Origin: an uncultured Bacteroidota bacterium | GTDB lineage: Bacteria; Bacteroidota; Bacteroidia; Flavobacteriales; Flavobacteriaceae | Direction: 5' to 3' | NCBI GenBank assembly: GCA_902618245.1 | Contig: CACMZR010000001.1 | Location: forward strand, 1 to 64,000 | Length of the DNA: 64,000 nucleotides | Part shown: one piece after another, positions 46,532-55,140 of the stretch | Numbering within the stretch: position 1 is the first letter of the stretch | Layout: the number at the start of each line of letters is the position of its first letter | Made by a program: the position numbers and the translations under genes | The notes under the pieces: model-generated | The model's database searches: none | Seen by the model: only the letters and a program-made list of their open reading frames with translations | Told to the model about the DNA's origin: nothing

Positions 46532-46605
46532 GGTCTGGTAGTTCAGTTGGTTAGAATACATGCCTGTCACGCATGGGGTCGCGGGTTCGAGTCCCGTCCA
46601 GACCG
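46532..46605 (+). tRNA. tRNA-Asp (GTC anticodon)
   Basis: A complete 74-base cloverleaf: acceptor arms GGTCTGG (46532-46538) and CCAGACC (46598-46604) with discriminator G, a D arm around GTTCAGTTGGTTAGA, an anticodon loop CTGTCAC with GTC at 46666 minus 100, i.e. positions 46566-46568, and a T arm with GGGTTCGAGTCCC. CCA is not encoded. It is nearly identical in its arms to bacterial tRNA-Asp. The gene is followed by a terminator and then by the molybdenum hydroxylase module. Confidence 0.97.
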
Positions 46606-46616
46606 CTAATTTTCCT

Positions 46617-46639
46617 ACCCCCATACTTTGGGGGTTTTT
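46617..46639 (+). terminator. intrinsic terminator after tRNA-Asp
   Basis: Stem ACCCCC (46617-46622) with GGGGGT (46630-46635), 7-base loop ATACTTT, followed by a T tract. It is the strongest G+C-rich terminator in the window. Confidence 0.9.
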
Positions 46640-46757
46640 GTTATTTAGAGATAAACTAAATAAGAGGCAGTACTCGAGTTTAAAAAAATTTTAAAGTATA
46701 TTTATTTAGTTTCTATTTTGATATTTTGACAAATCAAATCTTAAATTAAAACAAGTA

Positions 46758-47219
46758 ATGGCGAAGTTTAAACTTAAAGTCAATAGTAAAAGCTTAGAAG
46801 TCGATGTGGATCCCACGACACCGGTGCTATGGGTAATTCGAGATCATTTAAATCTTTTGGGAACAAAGTTTGGTTGCGGTATTGCACAATGTGGAGCATG
46901 TACAATTCACATGAATGGTGCAGCTGTACGGTCATGTGTTTTACCTGTTTCCTCAGTTGGAGATAGTGAATTGACAACTATAGAAGGTTTATCTGAAAAT
47001 GCAGACCATCCAGTTCAAAAAGCTTGGTTAGAGCATGATGTCCCACAATGTGGTTATTGCCAAGCTGGTCAAATTATGAGTGCTACTGCTCTTTTAAAAG
47101 CAAACAATAATCCTTCTGACGAGGAAATTGATTCCTACATGAATGGTAATATATGTAGGTGCGGAACATACACTAGAATAAAAGCTGCAATTAAAACAGC
47201 TTCTAAAAATAAAATATAA
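46758..47219 (+). CDS. (2Fe-2S) subunit of molybdenum hydroxylase, IorA-like
   Basis: Small electron-transfer subunit of a xanthine-oxidase-family enzyme. All eight cluster ligands are present: Cys40, 45, 48 and 60 (plant-ferredoxin-type cluster) and Cys98, 101, 133 and 135 (second cluster in the helical domain, QCGYCQAGQ and [11 protein letters not shown]). 153 residues, the usual size. Paired with the large subunit 4 bases downstream and without an FAD subunit, which is the layout of isoquinoline 1-oxidoreductase and related enzymes using cytochromes as acceptors. Substrate unknown. Confidence 0.94.
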   Translation: MAKFKLKVNSKSLEVDVDPTTPVLWVIRDHLNLLGTKFGCGIAQCGACTIHMNGAAVRSCVLPVSSVGDSELTTIEGLSENADHPVQKAWLEHDVPQCGYCQAGQIMSATALLKANNNPSDEEIDSYMNGNICRCGTYTRIKAAIKTASKNKI

Positions 47220-47223
47220 TAAG

Positions 47224-49476
47224 ATGAATATTGTAAAAACATCAATTGGGAGACGCTCCTTTATAAAAAGAAGTACAATGGCAAGCGGGGGTGTTATTTT
47301 AACATTTAATTGGCTAGTCTCTTGTGATATGACTCCAAGCAAAATTAAAGCTCTACCAAAAGAATGGTTTAAAATTAATGGTTTTCTGAAAATAGCTGAA
47401 AACGGTTTGATTACTATTATGTCTCCAAACCCAGAGATAGGTCAAAACGTAAAAACGTCAATGCCTATGATTGTAGCAGAAGAGCTTGACGCGAATTGGG
47501 AAGATGTAATAGTTGAGCAAGCCCCTCTCAACACATCAATTTTCAAAAGACAAGTAGCAGGTGGGAGTCAATCTATTCGTCAAGGATGGGAGAGTCTTAG
47601 GATGGCTGGTGCAGCTGCTCGCTACATGTTGGTTGAAGCGGCAGCATTAACATGGGGTGTCAATCAAAATGAGATTTCAGTTAGCAATGGAAAAATTTTT
47701 CACAAGTCTTCAGGTAATGAGTCAGGTTTCGGACCAATTGCATCAATAGCATCTGAAATTAAAATTCCTAAACAAGTCAAGTTAAAGAAGGTTTCTGAAT
47801 TTAAAATTATAGGGACTTCCAAAAAAAATGTGGATGGAAAAAAAATAGTCACTGGGAAACCTTTATATGGAATTGATTATAAATCTGAAAACATGCTAAT
47901 TGCAATGATTGTTCATCCACCTGCTTTTGGTATGAAATTTAAATCAATGGAAGCAACGGAGATCAAAAAAATGCCTGGCATAAAGGATATTTTTCCAATT
48001 AAAACTGTTTCTGAAGATTATGTAAAACAGGGAGTTGACACTGACTCATTTAATGAAATTGCAGTAATAGTTGGTGAGTCTACTTGGCAAGTAATGCAGG
48101 CTAAGAAAAAACTAAAAGTAAATTGGATGATGTCTGCTGAAAAAACTGAAAAAGTAAAAGGCTGGTCAGGCGATATTAAAACATTTTTAATCCCTGCGGG
48201 ATTAGAAAGCAGCGAACAACATAATCAATTAATGATTTCAATGGACCATAAAAAAGCTAGAGTAGTTCGTCAAGATGGTAATCCAAGGGCTGTGTTCAAA
48301 AGGGCAGCCAAAATTATTGAAAGAACTTATACTTGTCCATACCTTGCTCATAATACACTTGAGCCAATGAATTTTTTTGCTGACGTGACTGATGATAGAG
48401 CTATCTTGGTAGGTCCAATTCAAACTCCTGAATCGATGGAAAAAACTGTGGCTAATCGACTTAATTTACCATTAGAAAAAATCGATATCCAAATGACTCG
48501 AATGGGAGGAGGATTTGGAAGAAGATTGTATGGTCATTTTGTAACTGAAGCTGCAGTAATATCAAAGAAGATGAAAAGGCCTATAAAATTGATTTACACT
48601 CGTGAGGATGATATGACTCAAGGTTCTTATAGACCAACCTATCGAGCAACATACAGGGCAGCTTTAGATAAAAATAACAATTTAATTGCATTTCATGTTA
48701 AGGCAGGCGGAATACCTGAGAGTCCATTAGCTGCTAACCGATTTCCTGCAGGTGCAATTGAGCACTACTTAGCAGAATCATGGGAGATAAAATCTAATAT
48801 ATCTACTGGAGCTTTTAGAGCTCCAAGGTCAAATTTTATCGCAGGTGCAGAGCAGGCTTTCTTGGATGAGATAGCAGAAATATCCGAAAAAGATCCTATA
48901 CAATTTAGAATTGATCTATTGAAAAAAGCGAAAGAAAGCCCAGTGGGCCAAAATAATGATTATGATCCTTCACGTTATGCAGGTGTCCTTGAATTAGTTA
49001 GAGAAAAATCTGGATGGGAAAATTCTAGTGATGGAGTTCATAGGGGAGTTTCTGCATATTTTTGTCATAATTCTTATGTTGCTAATGTTTTAGATGTTGT
49101 TCTTGAAAACGGAAACCCTATAATTGATAAAGTTTATTGTGCTGTTGACTGTGGTATTGTTGTAAACCCTGATGCAGCCAAAAATTTGTCTGAGGGTGGT
49201 CTTATAGATGGAATCGGACATGCACTTTATAGTTCTATGACCTTCAAAAACGGCAAGCCTGAACAAAATAATTTTGATACATATAGACTAATACGTCACT
49301 CTGAGGCTCCTAGAAAAATACAGGTTGATTTTGTAGAAAATGACATTGCTCCAACCGGTTTAGGTGAACCCACCTTTCCACCTATTGTTGGGGCTTTAGC
49401 TAATTCATTATATAGAGCAACAGGTAGAAGAACTTATAATCAACCATTTATAACAGATAAGCCTATAATTGGATAA
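47224..49476 (+). CDS. molybdopterin-binding subunit of molybdenum hydroxylase, IorB-like, Tat-exported
   Basis: Catalytic subunit of the xanthine oxidase family (isoquinoline 1-oxidoreductase beta type). Residues 9-17 GRRSFIKRS form a twin-arginine motif followed by a hydrophobic stretch, so the enzyme is folded with its cofactor and exported to the periplasm. Cofactor-binding parts: MGGGFGRRLYGHF, GAFRAPRSNF, and the catalytic Glu715 in TGLGEPTFPP. 750 residues, full length. Aldehydes or N-heterocycles are the usual substrates of relatives; nothing here decides which. Genes for cofactor synthesis and maturation follow directly. Confidence 0.92.
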   Translation: MNIVKTSIGRRSFIKRSTMASGGVILTFNWLVSCDMTPSKIKALPKEWFKINGFLKIAENGLITIMSPNPEIGQNVKTSMPMIVAEELDANWEDVIVEQAPLNTSIFKRQVAGGSQSIRQGWESLRMAGAAARYMLVEAAALTWGVNQNEISVSNGKIFHKSSGNESGFGPIASIASEIKIPKQVKLKKVSEFKIIGTSKKNVDGKKIVTGKPLYGIDYKSENMLIAMIVHPPAFGMKFKSMEATEIKKMPGIKDIFPIKTVSEDYVKQGVDTDSFNEIAVIVGESTWQVMQAKKKLKVNWMMSAEKTEKVKGWSGDIKTFLIPAGLESSEQHNQLMISMDHKKARVVRQDGNPRAVFKRAAKIIERTYTCPYLAHNTLEPMNFFADVTDDRAILVGPIQTPESMEKTVANRLNLPLEKIDIQMTRMGGGFGRRLYGHFVTEAAVISKKMKRPIKLIYTREDDMTQGSYRPTYRATYRAALDKNNNLIAFHVKAGGIPESPLAANRFPAGAIEHYLAESWEIKSNISTGAFRAPRSNFIAGAEQAFLDEIAEISEKDPIQFRIDLLKKAKESPVGQNNDYDPSRYAGVLELVREKSGWENSSDGVHRGVSAYFCHNSYVANVLDVVLENGNPIIDKVYCAVDCGIVVNPDAAKNLSEGGLIDGIGHALYSSMTFKNGKPEQNNFDTYRLIRHSEAPRKIQVDFVENDIAPTGLGEPTFPPIVGALANSLYRATGRRTYNQPFITDKPIIG

Positions 49477-49540
49477 AGCTTTTATATAAATTACTTTAAT
49501 GAGAAATTGCTTTACAGCTAATCATTTTTAGTTTTAGTTT

Positions 49541-50731
49541 ATGATATCAGTAAAAGAGGCAATTAAACTAGTATTAAAGCATAGTCATTCTTTACTGGAA
49601 AAAGAAACCCTTACAATTGACAGATGCCTGAATCGAAATTTAGCAAGTTCGGTTAAAGCTCCAATTAATCTTCCAACTTTCAGACAATCCTCTATGGATG
49701 GCTACGCACTTTGTATAGGCGAATCCAGTATCTACAAAATTATAGATGAGGTAAAAGCAGGGGATGATAAAAATCCAATCTTAAAACCTGGTGAATGCGT
49801 TAGAATTTTTACAGGTGCGATTGTTCCAGATACTGCTAGTGCTGTAATTATGCAAGAAAAAGTTGTTCTTAAAGGAGATAAAATAAAGATCGAAACTTTA
49901 GTAAAACAAAAACAGAACATTAGAGGTGTTGGGTCTCAAATTAAAAAAGGGGATAATGTATTTCAAAAAGGACAAATTCTTCAGCCGTCGGGATTGGCAC
50001 TACTAAAAAGTCTTGGAATTAATGAAATTGATATAATTAGATCACCGAAGGTAATTATAGTTTTAACAGGTGACGAACTAATTTCACCTTCCAAAACTCT
50101 TTCTAGGGGCAAGGTTTATGAAAGTAACAGTCTATTACTTCAATCCGCTTTGGATCAACAGGGTATTGAAACACAACTCATTTTTTTTGCTGAAGACACG
50201 CTAGATTCAACAATTAGTGTTCTTAAAAAAGCATTATTGAATTCGGATGTTGTCCTTATTTCAGGAGGCATATCTGTTGGAGAATATGATTTTGTAAAGC
50301 AAGCTTTAATAAAACTCAAAGTTCAAGAAATCTTTTATAAAGTGAAACAAAAACCAGGTAAACCTCTCTATTTTGGTAAGAAAAAAAAGACATTTGTATT
50401 TGCTCTTCCAGGAAATCCAGCTTCAACTTTATGCTGCTTCTACATTTATGTTTTACCACTGCTTTGCAGATTGAAAGGAGGACAAGGTGGGGGATTAATT
50501 AGTTTATCAATACCTATAGCTCATGACTATGTTTCTAACGAAAATCGAGCATTGTTTCTAAAAGCAAATATTCATAAAAAAAATATAAGTGTTTTGGACC
50601 GTCAAAACTCATCTATGCTGATTAGTTTTGCCAAAGCGAATGCCTTAGTATATATTCCTGAGAAAGTTAATAAACTTAAAAAAGGTGACTACGTAGAAAC
50701 ATTTATTTTACCAACTAGCATTTTAACTTAG
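49541..50731 (+). CDS. moeA: molybdopterin molybdenumtransferase MoeA
   Basis: Inserts molybdenum into adenylated molybdopterin. Domain order is normal: PTFRQSSMDGYAL, then EKVVLKGDKI and the VGSQIKKGDNVFQKG region, then the MogA-like catalytic domain with VIIVLTGDELISPSK, LISGGISVGEYDFVK and ALPGNPASTLCCFYIYVLP, then the C-terminal barrel. 396 residues. It begins the cofactor synthesis operon 64 bases after the hydroxylase large subunit. Confidence 0.95.
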   Translation: MISVKEAIKLVLKHSHSLLEKETLTIDRCLNRNLASSVKAPINLPTFRQSSMDGYALCIGESSIYKIIDEVKAGDDKNPILKPGECVRIFTGAIVPDTASAVIMQEKVVLKGDKIKIETLVKQKQNIRGVGSQIKKGDNVFQKGQILQPSGLALLKSLGINEIDIIRSPKVIIVLTGDELISPSKTLSRGKVYESNSLLLQSALDQQGIETQLIFFAEDTLDSTISVLKKALLNSDVVLISGGISVGEYDFVKQALIKLKVQEIFYKVKQKPGKPLYFGKKKKTFVFALPGNPASTLCCFYIYVLPLLCRLKGGQGGGLISLSIPIAHDYVSNENRALFLKANIHKKNISVLDRQNSSMLISFAKANALVYIPEKVNKLKKGDYVETFILPTSILT

Positions 50732-50741
50732 GTGAAGAGTA

Positions 50742-51476
50742 ATGTTTGAGCAACAGCATTTATTTTATTTACTTATTCCATTGGTAGCATTTTTGTATTC
50801 AAGTGTAGGCCATGGTGGGGCAAGTGGATATCTTGCTTTGATGGTATTTTTTTCGTTTCCTATTGATATTATGAAACAAACAGCCCTAACATTAAATTTA
50901 TTTGTAGCTGGAATTGCATTCTATCAATATTACAAAGCAGGGTATTTTAATAAGAGCTTATTTTATTATTTTACAATAAGTTCTGTTCCATCAGCATTTA
51001 TTGGCGGATATTGGTCCTCAAACCCATGGTTTTACAAAAAAATCTTAGGGGGTATTTTATTTTTTGCTGTTTTGAGGTTGCTTTATAAAAAGGATGTAGA
51101 AGATTTAAAAACAAAAAAAATACCCATCCCAATTGCTCTTATAATAGGCATGACAATTGGATATTTTTCTGGATTAATTGGCATAGGTGGAGGTATAATA
51201 TTGACTCCTATTATATTATTTTTCCGTTGGGGAAAAATGAAAGAAGCTGCTGGTGTTTCCGCATTATTTATTTGGGTAAATTCATTATCTGGACTTTCAG
51301 GTCAGATTATTAGTGGAGTTAATTTTAATACAAATACTTTTTTTTTAGTAGGTTTAGCTTTTTTAGGTGGTATTGTAGGCAGTTATTATGGAAGTCACAG
51401 ATGGAAAACAAGAAGGTTGGAATATTTTTTAGCACTTGTATTGACTCTAGCTGGAATTAAACTTATATTATTTTAA
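50742..51476 (+). CDS. TauE/SafE family permease
   Basis: Eight-or-so-helix membrane protein of the sulfite exporter TauE/SafE family. Typical features: YSSVGHGGASGYLALMV in the first repeat and GYFSGLIGIGGGIILTPI in the second, marking the two inverted halves. 244 residues. Family members export sulfite, sulfoacetate or other small organic anions. Here it sits between moeA and moaD with 10-base and 1-base gaps, so it is part of the cofactor operon; whether it handles sulfur compounds, molybdate or the hydroxylase product is unknown. Confidence 0.85.
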   Translation: MFEQQHLFYLLIPLVAFLYSSVGHGGASGYLALMVFFSFPIDIMKQTALTLNLFVAGIAFYQYYKAGYFNKSLFYYFTISSVPSAFIGGYWSSNPWFYKKILGGILFFAVLRLLYKKDVEDLKTKKIPIPIALIIGMTIGYFSGLIGIGGGIILTPIILFFRWGKMKEAAGVSALFIWVNSLSGLSGQIISGVNFNTNTFFLVGLAFLGGIVGSYYGSHRWKTRRLEYFLALVLTLAGIKLILF

Positions 51477-51477
51477 T

Positions 51478-51711
51478 ATGGAAATAAAGCTTCGTTATTA
51501 TGGACAATTACAGGAAGCCACAGGCAAAAGTGAAGAAATTATTAGTAAACATTTTTCTACTATTGGACAATTAAATGATTATCTGATGAAATCTTATCCA
51601 AAATTAGAAAATCACAATTATAAAATTGCTCAAAACAATATAATTGAATCTTATAATAATCCACTAATTGGGAACCGGATAGATTTATTACCACCTTTTT
51701 CTGGAGGATAA
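51478..51711 (+). CDS. moaD: molybdopterin synthase sulfur carrier subunit
   Basis: Ubiquitin-like 77-residue protein that carries the sulfur for dithiolene formation on its C-terminal thiocarboxylate. The required Gly-Gly end is present (PPFSGG), and the N-terminal strand IKLRYYGQLQEATGKSEE is typical. The codons for the terminal Gly-Gly plus stop (GGAGGATAA) also place a GGAGG near-ideally 9 bases before the moeB ATG, so they may double as its ribosome-binding site. Confidence 0.95.
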   Translation: MEIKLRYYGQLQEATGKSEEIISKHFSTIGQLNDYLMKSYPKLENHNYKIAQNNIIESYNNPLIGNRIDLLPPFSGG

Positions 51712-51713
51712 TT

Positions 51714-52772
51714 ATGGAGGAAATTCGTTACAAAAGGCAAATACAATTAAATGAAGTAGGTGAGCCTGGTCAAAAGAAAATTAAAAATGCTAGAGTACTA
51801 GTCGTGGGTTCTGGTGGATTAGGGTGTCCAATACTTATGTATTTAACTGGAGCAGGTATTGGTAAAATTGGTATAATGGATCCTGATATTGTCACTTTAT
51901 CTAATCTTCAAAGGCAAATTCTTTTTACAGAAAAAGACATAGGAAAAAATAAAGCGATATGCGCACAGAAGCATTTAAAAAAAATGAATTCAAAAATTAA
52001 GCTTAAGGCTTTTCCTATAAAATTAACCCATGAAAATGCTACCAAACATTTCTACGAATTTGATATAATAGTTGATGGGACAGATAATTTTTACTCCCGC
52101 TATCTGATAAGTGATCAATGTATTTTACAAAATAAAATAATGGTATATGGAGCTATTCAAAAATTTGAAGGTCAGATATCAGTATTTAATTATAGGAATG
52201 GCCCAAGTTATAGATGCTTATTCCCTACACCACCAAAAGTTGGTGAAATTCCAAACTGTCAAGATATAGGTGTGCTCGGTGTAGCTCCTGGAATTATAGG
52301 AATATTACAGGCTACAGAGATAATTAAAGTAATTTTAGATCTGGATGGAATATTGACGGGTAAATTATTTGTTTTAGATCTATTAAATCATAAGAATTCA
52401 ATATTGGATTTTAAAAAAAATCAGAAAGAAATTGATAAAATAATAAGTCAAGGAAAAACAATTCCAATTGAGAATAATGATTGCGATATAAATATTGAAA
52501 TTTCTTTGAATCAGATACATTTAAAGGAGGAAATTGTGTGGATAGATGTTAGGGAAATTGATGAATTACCAAGGTTAACTCAGTTAAGTCCTTTGAAAAA
52601 ACCAATTTCTATAAATTCTTTAAAAAAATCGAGAAACAAAATTATCGCTTTTTGTCAAACAGGATTAAGAAGCAAATCTTTTATTAAGATGATTAAAGAT
52701 CAAGGGATTAGAAATTGTTTTAGTTTAAAAGAGGGAGCAGAACAACTTTATAATTGGGTATTAAAAAACTAA
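51714..52772 (+). CDS. moeB: MoeB/ThiF-type adenylyltransferase fused to rhodanese domain
   Basis: Activates the MoaD C-terminus with ATP, and the C-terminal rhodanese domain would supply the sulfur. The E1-like part has VLVVGSGGLGCPILMYL, the ATP-site Arg in NLQRQILF, and VDGTDNFYSRY. The rhodanese-like part starts near residue 255 and has the catalytic Cys in IAFCQTGLRSK. The two CxxC pairs that bind zinc in E. coli MoeB are not seen: the first region reads SYRCLFP and no later CxxC appears. 352 residues. Part of the tight moaD-moeB-moaE run. Confidence 0.9.
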   Translation: MEEIRYKRQIQLNEVGEPGQKKIKNARVLVVGSGGLGCPILMYLTGAGIGKIGIMDPDIVTLSNLQRQILFTEKDIGKNKAICAQKHLKKMNSKIKLKAFPIKLTHENATKHFYEFDIIVDGTDNFYSRYLISDQCILQNKIMVYGAIQKFEGQISVFNYRNGPSYRCLFPTPPKVGEIPNCQDIGVLGVAPGIIGILQATEIIKVILDLDGILTGKLFVLDLLNHKNSILDFKKNQKEIDKIISQGKTIPIENNDCDINIEISLNQIHLKEEIVWIDVREIDELPRLTQLSPLKKPISINSLKKSRNKIIAFCQTGLRSKSFIKMIKDQGIRNCFSLKEGAEQLYNWVLKN

Positions 52773-52779
52773 AAAATTA

Positions 52780-53220
52780 ATGAATAAAAAAATAAAAAAT
52801 ATTTTTGTAGAGGGTCCTATTACGCCGTCTAGCATTGCAAAATCTATTGAGAACCATCAAACAAAGTCTATGATTGGAGCTCACAACATTTTTTTAGGAC
52901 AAGTTAGAGCTGATATAATTGGCAAAAAAAAAATAATAGCAATTGAGTATTCAGCACAAATAGAAATTTCGAACCAACTATGTCATGAGATAAGAGAAGC
53001 AGCCTTTTTAAAATATGACTTAACTTGTATGCACATATATCACAGTATTGGAAAGGTAAAAGCTGGTGAAATCTGTTTCTTTGTTTTCGTATCTAGCAGT
53101 CATAGGAGCCCAGTTTTTCAAAGTTTGGAAAAAATAGTAAATGAAATTAAGGATAGACTTCCGATTTTTGGAAAGGAAATATTTGACGATAAAACATACC
53201 AATGGAAGGTTAATAATTAA
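52780..53220 (+). CDS. moaE: molybdopterin synthase catalytic subunit
   Basis: Large subunit of molybdopterin synthase, which adds the dithiolene sulfurs to precursor Z using MoaD. GAHNIFLGQVRADIIGKK matches the family region usually written GA..F.G.VR, followed by IEYSAQ, and SSHRSPVFQSLEKIVNEIK with its conserved His-Arg. 146 residues. Separated from moeB by 7 bases and from moaCB by 2. Confidence 0.93.
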   Translation: MNKKIKNIFVEGPITPSSIAKSIENHQTKSMIGAHNIFLGQVRADIIGKKKIIAIEYSAQIEISNQLCHEIREAAFLKYDLTCMHIYHSIGKVKAGEICFFVFVSSSHRSPVFQSLEKIVNEIKDRLPIFGKEIFDDKTYQWKVNN

Positions 53221-53222
53221 TT

Positions 53223-54128
53223 ATGGTTGATATTACAGATAAAAAAAATACTCTTCGTTTTGCATCCGCAGAAGCAATTATAATAGTAAGTAATAAACAG
53301 ACAATTAGAGCTATTCAAAAAAAAATTGTACCTAAGGGAGATGTTTTTGAGGTCAGTAGAGCTGCAGGTTTACTTGGAGTAAAAAAAACATCTGAACTTT
53401 TACCTGACTGCCATCCATTACCAATTGAATTTGCCGATTTTGAATTTAAAATAGAAGGTTTAAAGATCTCAATATGCTGCAGATTAAAGACTATTTACAA
53501 AACAGGTATAGAAGTTGAAGCGATGCATGGAGCAAGTATTGCAGCTTTAAACATTTATGACATGCTAAAACCAATTGATAATGGAGTTGAAATTAGAACA
53601 ATTAGACTTCTTACAAAAAAAGGAGGGAAGGGTGATAGGCATAGTTTGATAGCAAAAATAAACTGTTCTGTAATTGTCTGTTCTGATACAGTTTCAAAAG
53701 GACTTAAAGAAGATTCCGCTGGAATTAAAGTAATTGAAACTCTTGAAAATTGGGATATTAAAATTGAAAACTATGAAATTGTATCTGATGACATTGAGAA
53801 AATCCAAAGTCTACTAAAAAAACAAATTAAAGAAAAAATATCTCTAATAATTTTTGTAGGAGGTACAGGACTTTCGCCTAGAGATCAGACACCTGAGGCA
53901 GTAACTCCATTTTTAGAAAGAAGAATTCCTGGAATAGAAGAAGCAATCCGAAAATATGGTCAAGATAGAACCCCTTATGCAGCTTTATCAAGAAGTGTGG
54001 TCGGAATGATTGGTAATAGTTTAGTTTTAACTTTACCTGGATCAACTAAAGGAGCAATTCAATCCTTAAATGCCATTTTCCCTGAGGCTTTTCATATTTT
54101 TGACATAGTCAAGGGATCACAGCACTAA
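53223..54128 (+). CDS. moaCB: bifunctional MoaC/MoaB molybdenum cofactor protein
   Basis: Fusion of two cofactor enzymes. Residues 1-150 are MoaC (cyclic pyranopterin monophosphate synthase), with VPKGDVFEVSRAAGLLGVKK, LPDCHPLPIEFADF and VEAMHGASIAALNIYDMLK. Residues 155-301 are MoaB/MogA-like (molybdopterin adenylyltransferase fold), with VIVCSDTVSKG, FVGGTGLSPRDQTPEAV and LVLTLPGSTKGA. The fused form is common in Bacteroidota and explains why no separate mog is needed in the cluster. Confidence 0.95.
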   Translation: MVDITDKKNTLRFASAEAIIIVSNKQTIRAIQKKIVPKGDVFEVSRAAGLLGVKKTSELLPDCHPLPIEFADFEFKIEGLKISICCRLKTIYKTGIEVEAMHGASIAALNIYDMLKPIDNGVEIRTIRLLTKKGGKGDRHSLIAKINCSVIVCSDTVSKGLKEDSAGIKVIETLENWDIKIENYEIVSDDIEKIQSLLKKQIKEKISLIIFVGGTGLSPRDQTPEAVTPFLERRIPGIEEAIRKYGQDRTPYAALSRSVVGMIGNSLVLTLPGSTKGAIQSLNAIFPEAFHIFDIVKGSQH

Positions 54129-54132
54129 GATT

Positions 54133-55140
54133 ATGAAAAGTAAAGAATCTATTTTAACTGATAATTTTGGAAGGTATCATAACTATCTAAGGATTTCTTT
54201 AACTGAAAGATGCAATTTACGTTGCTCCTACTGTATGCCTTTAGAGGGATTTCAACTAAGCCCATCAGAGAATCTGATGAGTGCAGAAGAAATTTATGAA
54301 ATAGCTAAAATTTTTGTAAAATTTGGTGTCAATAAAATACGTCTTACTGGCGGAGAACCATTAGTACGAAAAGACTTTATTAAAATCCTCAATTTACTCT
54401 CCACATTAAATATAGAATTATCTTTAACAACTAATGCTGTTTCAGTAGATCGTTATTTTAATGAATTAAAAAAAGCTGGTGTAAAAACAGTAAATGTAAG
54501 CTTGGACACTCTAAGCTCACAGAGATTCCACGATATAACTTTTAGAAACTATTTTGACCGAGTTTATAAAAATATCTTTAAACTTATTGATAATGGATTT
54601 AAAACTAAAATAAACGCTGTTATTATGCGAGGAACCAACGATGACGAAATTATAAGCTTTGTTAATTTCACAAAAAATAACCCAGTAACCTTCCGTTTTA
54701 TTGAGTTTATGCCATTTGATGGAAATCAGTGGAGACGAGAAAAAACAGTTTCTTATAAAGAGATTATGGATAAATTACAGAGCACTTACCAAAAAGACCA
54801 AATAATTAGAATTAAGGATGCACCGAATGATACATCAAAGAACTATAAAATTAAAGGATATAAAGGAGCTTTTGCAATAATTAGTACTGTGACAAATCCA
54901 TTTTGTGACCAGTGTAATAGAATACGCTTAACTGCAAACGGAAAACTAAAGAATTGTTTATTTTCTCAAGAAGAAACTAATCTTCTAAAGGCTTTTAGAA
55001 ATAAAGAAGATTTGGAGCAAATTATTTTTAGGAATATTTCCAAAAAGTATGCAGTCCGTTCAGGGCTTAGTGATCCAGAAAATTTTGAAGATCCTAGAGA
55101 GCACAAAAAAAACCGTAGTATGATCGCTATTGGGGGCTAA
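54133..55140 (+). CDS. moaA: GTP 3',8-cyclase (radical SAM)
   Basis: First enzyme of molybdenum cofactor synthesis, rearranging GTP. The radical SAM cluster is CNLRCSYC (Cys27, 31, 34); the second iron-sulfur cluster that binds GTP is NPFCDQCNRIRLTANGKLKNC. The C-terminal Gly-Gly tail needed for activity is present (MIAIGG). LTGGEPLVRKD is the SAM-binding GGE motif. 335 residues. Its last 14 bases overlap the convergent MocA-like gene. Confidence 0.96.
   Translation: MKSKESILTDNFGRYHNYLRISLTERCNLRCSYCMPLEGFQLSPSENLMSAEEIYEIAKIFVKFGVNKIRLTGGEPLVRKDFIKILNLLSTLNIELSLTTNAVSVDRYFNELKKAGVKTVNVSLDTLSSQRFHDITFRNYFDRVYKNIFKLIDNGFKTKINAVIMRGTNDDEIISFVNFTKNNPVTFRFIEFMPFDGNQWRREKTVSYKEIMDKLQSTYQKDQIIRIKDAPNDTSKNYKIKGYKGAFAIISTVTNPFCDQCNRIRLTANGKLKNCLFSQEETNLLKAFRNKEDLEQIIFRNISKKYAVRSGLSDPENFEDPREHKKNRSMIAIGG

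Noticed and set aside
46532-46605. Search for a second copy of the tRNA-Asp 3' end as an attachment site
   Set aside because: I saw no repeat of the T-arm and acceptor sequence elsewhere in the window and no integrase gene.
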